From NCBI RefSeq assembly GCF_003858645.1, contig NZ_RQJP01000001.1, positions 558,001 to 622,000 on the forward strand: 64,000 nt of DNA. The letters are read 5' to 3'. Shown here one piece after another: positions 61,101 to 64,000 of the stretch; within the stretch, counting starts at the first letter, position 1; each line of letters begins with the position of its first letter. The DNA comes from Larkinella knui (lineage in GTDB: Bacteria > Bacteroidota > Bacteroidia > Cytophagales > Spirosomataceae). The position numbers were made by a program, and so were the translations under genes. Below the pieces are notes generated by a model. It had not been told where the DNA came from. It saw only the letters and a program-made list of their open reading frames with translations, and did no database searches.

Positions 61101-61526
61101 ATCCGTATCCATTTCCACCTCGAAACTGTAGGGCAGTTCCAGATCATCGGTGAAAGCCGTCACCACCCGCTGCACAAAGCTGTCGATGGTCAGAACTGAA
61201 AAAGATGAGTAGTCGTGCAAAATGGCGTGGAACGTTAACCTGGCCCGGTTTTGCAGTTCGGAAGGGTCAATTTTTAATTCGCTGGCCAGTTCGCTCAGTT
61301 GAGAATTCAGTTCGCCGGAGGTGATTTTGCCGAGTTGGTCCAAAATCCGATCCTTCATGTCCCGGGCGGCCGCATTGGTGAACGTCACCGCCAGAATAGT
61401 CTTAAACTGGTGGGCCTCAAATCCTTTGCCCGTTTCGGTGCGGTCCCCCAGTGCCAGCTTGAGGTATTCTTTGGTTAGCGTATAGGTTTTCCCTGATCCT
61501 GCCGATGAACTGAAAATTTTGAACAT
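58182..61526 (-). CDS. AddA-like UvrD helicase with degenerate nuclease motif
   Basis: About 1114 residues from the ATG at 61526 ('MFKIFSSSAGSGKT'); the longer frame would start at GTG. Superfamily 1 helicase motifs are complete: Walker A 'SSAGSGKTYTL', motif II 'LIDEFQDTS', 'VGDAKQAIYRFRGGD', 'LATNWRSAESIVEFN', 'TIHKSKGLEYPVV' and 'VYVAFTRPTDRLY'. It should act in double-strand break repair with an AddB partner, absent from the window. The C-terminal RecB-like nuclease region reads 'GPNRVV' and 'VLVNYLTE' where active enzymes have PDRxx and x-x-D-Y-K-T, so both the Asp and Lys of the active site are changed. Confidence 0.88.
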   Translation of the reverse strand: MFKIFSSSAGSGKTYTLTKEYLKLALGDRTETGKGFEAHQFKTILAVTFTNAAARDMKDRILDQLGKITSGELNSQLSELASELKIDPSELQNRARLTFHAILHDYSSFSVLTIDSFVQRVVTAFTDDLELPYSFEVEMDTDAVLQTAIDRLMEKVGQEDHAYLSEALEEFYLDNASDGKSWYGLAGTLAEFSKGQLGDRNYEFVQKLNELNPDHFRTIRRNLREKNREVEQRIEQLAQDGYQLIQDSGIPEKAFYYGDKGVGAYFKKRISLTAFPEDPNSYVRKALDDDVWHSGKKNLTPEQVQIEAIKEPLREYILQIEQIRKDTLLRYRTFGAIEQHLQKVALLKQIKQECDDLLREQNRIHISEFNRLIVKVVTNEPVPFIYERLGEKYHHILIDEFQDTSKLQFVNLLPLLDNNLAYQRFNLAVGDAKQAIYRFRGGDMDQIVALHSGNLDPLLSAHESSETTLERLSGLQHHLQPDRLATNWRSAESIVEFNNGFFRFMADFYADTDFQKVTDVFDAQFRQASAKAGVLGHVQLDFIEKPDRYAAKNTDEEEPDFNAQMVERTLNLIQKAVADGYRYGDVAVLCRFKKNARRIADYLEANDIPLTSEDSLTLQSSERVRFLVSLLQLLHQPENRMVRYDMLFLYTRLINPNLPSAALMEFMDDMAKAEDVQRIFDLISKIDKTPLDPTVLQQLSIYEVSEKLADYFDLYENERDSAYLFRFMDEVLTYSSRYSSHLSDFLTYWETAQEKVSVSTPADQNAVTIQTIHKSKGLEYPVVIIPYADWSFKPRNNETMWADLWPLGDVEELSIPGIGQQEIRRLQTASITIRKDLDETPLANQYQDELYRTFVECMNLVYVAFTRPTDRLYIIAAKQDFSPTAKADGFKNANGIDFWLYTYLSDLRGNACWEDGKLSYCLHDYVTQPTKHSLTLSDSFPVSVGNREGTQPLRLRRIERTIDTSAFEKSRAWWQKVCTALSMLQTPQDSEKAIRRMVAEGLLRASEQETMWSALQSVLNHPEISPLFSSARRGDNNRRILVNNGLHGKPQRNGPNRVVKFPEKVVLVNYLTELPDETDQRKMRSFIKLYHQMGYAAVEGWLVAINDCSILKMN

Positions 61527-61547
61527 ACAGGAAAGATAATTGGATTG

Positions 61548-61642
61548 GAACACGGATGAAACGGATGGAACGGATTTTCACAGATTAAAATTAAAATCCG
61601 TTTTTATCAGTTTAATCCGCTAGATCAGTGTTCCCATCCAAA
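61548..61642. repeat. Period-9 inverted arrays upstream of the helicase gene
   Basis: Nonamers in phase from 61551: CACGGATGA, AACGGATGG, AACGGATTT, TCACAGATT, AAAATTAAA; then from 61596 ATCCGTTTT, TATCAGTTT, AATCCGCTA, GATCAGTGT. The second half is roughly the reverse complement of the first. Confidence 0.75.
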
Positions 61643-61645
61643 ACT

Positions 61646-62179
61646 TCATAAATTCAGCCGAATGCCCAGGCCCGATTGGATGCCCATAAAAAAAGGTGCG
61701 GGGATGACTTCAACGTAAGCCCCGGTTTCCAGAAAAACGGACAGCGGCCGATTGGGTAAAAAATATTCGAGACCCGCCACGCCTGACCCACCTACCGAGA
61801 TGGTTTTATCGTAAGCGTTGACCACACTGAACCGATCCGAATAATACCGCCGGCTGTTCAACTGCCCGCCAAAACCATAGTAATAATGGAGCGTTTGCGA
61901 CTTGCCGATGGACCCGTGCCAGAGGTAATGGCCCTGAACGCTCAACCCGACATTTTTGTACAGACCTTTGCGGTAACTGCGTCGGTTGCCATAAATACCG
62001 CCATAGGTGCCAACATTCAGATCGAAGGCGTGATTAGTACCAAAATATTTCCGGACGTTGACCCCCGCTGGTTCGCCGATGCGAAAACCGACGGCCCAAT
62101 TGTTGGTCTGGGCGTTGGCTTCCCGGGCAGTTGCCAAGCCAACCAACCATAAAATTAACAGAGCAAAGGTTTTTTTCAT
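61646..62179 (-). CDS. Small secreted protein, probably outer-membrane barrel
   Basis: 177 residues with a signal peptide (1-23, 'REANAQ'). The mature chain is rich in Gly, Tyr and alternating strands ('NNWAVGFRIGEPAGVNVRKY', 'LHYYYGFGGQLNSRRYY', 'IQSGLGIRLNL'), with a terminal hydrophobic residue as in outer-membrane barrels. No named family was recognised. It is 15 bp downstream of hisC on the same strand but unlikely to share its function. Confidence 0.65.
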   Translation of the reverse strand: MKKTFALLILWLVGLATAREANAQTNNWAVGFRIGEPAGVNVRKYFGTNHAFDLNVGTYGGIYGNRRSYRKGLYKNVGLSVQGHYLWHGSIGKSQTLHYYYGFGGQLNSRRYYSDRFSVVNAYDKTISVGGSGVAGLEYFLPNRPLSVFLETGAYVEVIPAPFFMGIQSGLGIRLNL

Positions 62180-62194
62180 AGACTTGATAAATAC

Positions 62195-63292
62195 TTAAAC
62201 GGTTGTAGTTAAGCGGTTTTCATAGGCGTTGAGCATCGCCAGCAGTTGTTCGTTTTCCGATTCGGTTCCGACCGTGATGCGCAGACAGCCTTCACACAGT
62301 TTGACCCGATGCCGGTCGCGGACAATGATTTGCTGGTTGATCAGGTAATCGAAAACGGCTTTTGGATCGTCAAATTTCACCAGAATGAAATTGGCGTCTG
62401 ACGGATAAACGTGACGAACCAGCGGTAAATTGAGCAGATTCGCAATTAATTCTTCCCGTTGGGCCAGAATCCGGGCCACCATCGCGTCTTTGGCCGGAGC
62501 CTGACTCAGCGCCTTTAACAACAAGTGCTGCGTCGGGCCGCTCACGTTATACGGCGGTTTAATTTTGTTGAGCACCTCGATCAATGCTTCGGAAGCAAAA
62601 CACATCCCCGACCGCAAAGCCGCCAGCCCCCAGGCTTTCGAGAAGGTTTGCAGCACCACCAGATTGGGATATTGATCCAGAAAAGTGGTAAAGGAACGAG
62701 TATTGGCAAAATCGATATAGGCTTCGTCGACAACCACCAAGCCGGAAAAGCTGGTTAACAGCGTTACAATAGCGTTCTGGTCGATCAGGTTACCGGTCGG
62801 GTTGTTGGGCGAACAGACGAAAAGCAATTTTGTACGGGGCTGAATGGCCGCTAAAACCGCCGGAACATCCACCTGAAAATCCGGAGTCAGCGGGATTTTG
62901 ATCAACAGCACATCGTTAACAGCCGCACTGACTTCGTACATTCCGTAGGTTGGGGGCAGAATAAGGATTGAATCGGAGCCGGGGGTGCAGGTGGCCCGAA
63001 CCAGCAAATCGATGGGTTCATCAGAACCGTTGCCGATGAAAATCTGCGTGGGCCGGACGCCTTTTATGGGCGCCAGTCGGGCTTTGATCGCCAGCTGGTG
63101 CGGGTCGGGATACCGGTTATAGTGATCTTCCGACGTCGAACCGTCGAGCGTCGATCCGTCGAGCGTCGAACCGAATGCGTTTTCGTTGGCGTCCAGAAAA
63201 ATACCTTCCTTTCCGGTGTATTCGTCGCGGGCCGAAGAGTAGGGCGTCAGCGTAAGGATGTGGGGGCGGAGAATGGTGTTGAGATCAAACAT
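62195..63292 (-). CDS. hisC: Histidinol-phosphate aminotransferase
   Basis: 365 residues. It transfers the amino group from glutamate to imidazole-acetol phosphate, the seventh step of histidine synthesis. Fold type I PLP enzyme: 'FIGNGSDEPIDLL', 'CSPNNPTGNLI', Asp/Tyr in 'VVVDEAYIDF' and the PLP lysine in 'QTFSKAWGLAALR' (near residue 221). After 'DANENAFG' there is an insertion of GSTLD units before 'YNRYPDPHQ', produced by a 15-bp tandem repeat. It follows hisD on the same strand with 95 bp between. Confidence 0.95.
   Translation of the reverse strand: MFDLNTILRPHILTLTPYSSARDEYTGKEGIFLDANENAFGSTLDGSTLDGSTSEDHYNRYPDPHQLAIKARLAPIKGVRPTQIFIGNGSDEPIDLLVRATCTPGSDSILILPPTYGMYEVSAAVNDVLLIKIPLTPDFQVDVPAVLAAIQPRTKLLFVCSPNNPTGNLIDQNAIVTLLTSFSGLVVVDEAYIDFANTRSFTTFLDQYPNLVVLQTFSKAWGLAALRSGMCFASEALIEVLNKIKPPYNVSGPTQHLLLKALSQAPAKDAMVARILAQREELIANLLNLPLVRHVYPSDANFILVKFDDPKAVFDYLINQQIIVRDRHRVKLCEGCLRITVGTESENEQLLAMLNAYENRLTTTV
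63131..63170 (-). repeat. 15-bp in-frame tandem repeat in hisC
   Basis: Two full copies of a 15-bp unit (63141-63155 and 63156-63170, CCGTCGAGCGTCGAW on the plus strand) and a partial third encode GSTLDGSTLDGST. Most HisC proteins lack these roughly ten residues. Confidence 0.85.
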
Positions 63293-63387
63293 AAATCAAA
63301 TCGTAGGGAATCGTCTGTAAAGAAATGGCCTGCCGACCGGGAATGTCGTTGAAATCAGCAGGCTTTGTAACAAATCCATTGCCAGCC

Positions 63388-64000
63388 TCATTCCAAACTC
63401 GCCAGCCGCAGACTCACGGCGTGTTTATGCGCCGTCAACGATTCGGCTTCGGCCATGGCTTCAATGGTGGGCCCCAGGGTTTTAATGCCCTCCCGGGTGA
63501 TGTGCTGAACGGTGATTTTTTTGACGAAACTGTCCAGCGAAACACCACTGTAGGCGCGGGCAAACCCGTTGGTCGGCAACGTGTGATTAGTCCCCGATGC
63601 GTAGTCGCCGGCGGATTCGGGGGTGTAATTACCCAGGAAAATCGACCCGGCATTGACAATCCGTTCGGCAACGGCTTCGGCATTTTCAACGCTCAGGATC
63701 AGGTGTTCAGCGGCATAATCGTTTAGTAAATCAATGGCGTCGTCCTGGGTTTCAACCAGAATCGCCTTGCTGTTTTCGATGGCGTGGGCGGCCAGGTCGC
63801 GACGGGAAAGCCGTTCGAGCTGGCTTATCAGGGCTACGTGAACGGTGGTGATGATGTGCTTGCTGGTCGATACGAGCAACACTTGGCTATCAGACCCGTG
63901 TTCGGCTTGCGAAAGCAAATCGGCAGCAACGAAAGACGGAATCGCGGAATCGTCGGCATAAATAGCCACTTCCGACGGTCCGGCGGGCATGTCGATTGCC
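63388..64000 (-). CDS. hisD: Histidinol dehydrogenase, 3' part
   Basis: About 204 C-terminal residues; the frame runs past the end of the window. It oxidises histidinol to histidine in two NAD-dependent steps. 'MPAGPSEVAIYAD', 'LLSQAEHGSDSQ' with the zinc-binding Gln and His, 'YAAEHLIL' with the catalytic Glu-His pair, and 'ASGTNHTLPTNGFA' are conserved. Together with hisC it belongs to a his operon read towards lower coordinates. Confidence 0.96.
   Translation of the reverse strand, partial: AIDMPAGPSEVAIYADDSAIPSFVAADLLSQAEHGSDSQVLLVSTSKHIITTVHVALISQLERLSRRDLAAHAIENSKAILVETQDDAIDLLNDYAAEHLILSVENAEAVAERIVNAGSIFLGNYTPESAGDYASGTNHTLPTNGFARAYSGVSLDSFVKKITVQHITREGIKTLGPTIEAMAEAESLTAHKHAVSLRLASLE

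Noticed and set aside
5210-61642. CRISPR-like repeats
   Set aside because: The intergenic arrays have periods of 7-10 bp without spacers and there are no cas genes, so they are not CRISPR arrays.

Overview
The window looks like chromosomal DNA of a Bacteroidota bacterium of the Cytophagales, probably of the Spirosoma/Larkinella type (Spirosomataceae). The signs are a SusC/SusD pair, a DUF5686 outer-membrane protein, an ABC permease with the 'permease prefix' N-terminus usual in that family, many secreted enzymes, almost no Shine-Dalgarno sequences, promoters of the TTG/TAnnTTTG type, and a base composition slightly above 50% GC by eye. The genus is an inference; there is no rRNA or tRNA gene to anchor it.

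Layout. 1-8 kb: end of a LiaF-like 'toastrack' protein, a LolC/E-type permease, a NamZ-like muramidase, guaA, a pair of very acidic small proteins and an orphan PAS histidine kinase. 7-10.6 kb: a secreted alpha/beta hydrolase and a penicillin-acylase-type Ntn hydrolase. 10.8-13.7 kb: a YtrA-type operon (ABC ATPase, permease, GntR regulator, membrane-anchored protein) with a candidate operator next to its first codon. 14-21 kb: a CzcCBA-type metal efflux operon. 21-25.5 kb: a DUF5686 protein and a secreted M24 peptidase. 25.5-26.7 kb: an AT-rich patch with a zinc-ribbon protein and a 42-residue double-glycine-leader peptide. 26.7-37 kb: fbaA, a tannase-family esterase, then the operon susC - susD - lipoprotein - M20 amidohydrolase. 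37.5-40.9 kb: MOSC protein, HAD phosphatase, MFS transporter, AraC regulator. 40.9-44 kb: NAD salvage genes nrtR - prs-like - nadV with a perfect 21-bp candidate NrtR operator. 44-50 kb: NmrA-like oxidoreductase, PQQ/cytochrome dehydrogenase, serine deaminase, Tat-exported TIM-barrel protein. 50-56 kb: MacB-like permease, AI-2E transporter, DHFR-like protein, AraC regulator. 56-64 kb: GH127, an AddA-like helicase whose nuclease motifs look dead, a small secreted protein, hisC and the 3' part of hisD.

The least expected structure is in the gaps between genes. At nine places there are short degenerate tandem arrays with a fixed period of 7, 8, 9 or 10 bases, in six of them with a second inverted array close by, so that the spacer can fold into a long hairpin. 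Two conserved enzymes (penicillin acylase and HisC) carry in-frame 15-bp tandem repeats in loops. A second, separate class of gap element is REP-like hairpins (about 10.6, 12.8, 21.1, 32.0, 33.8 and 37.3 kb). No CRISPR array, prophage, complete insertion sequence or classical defence system was seen.
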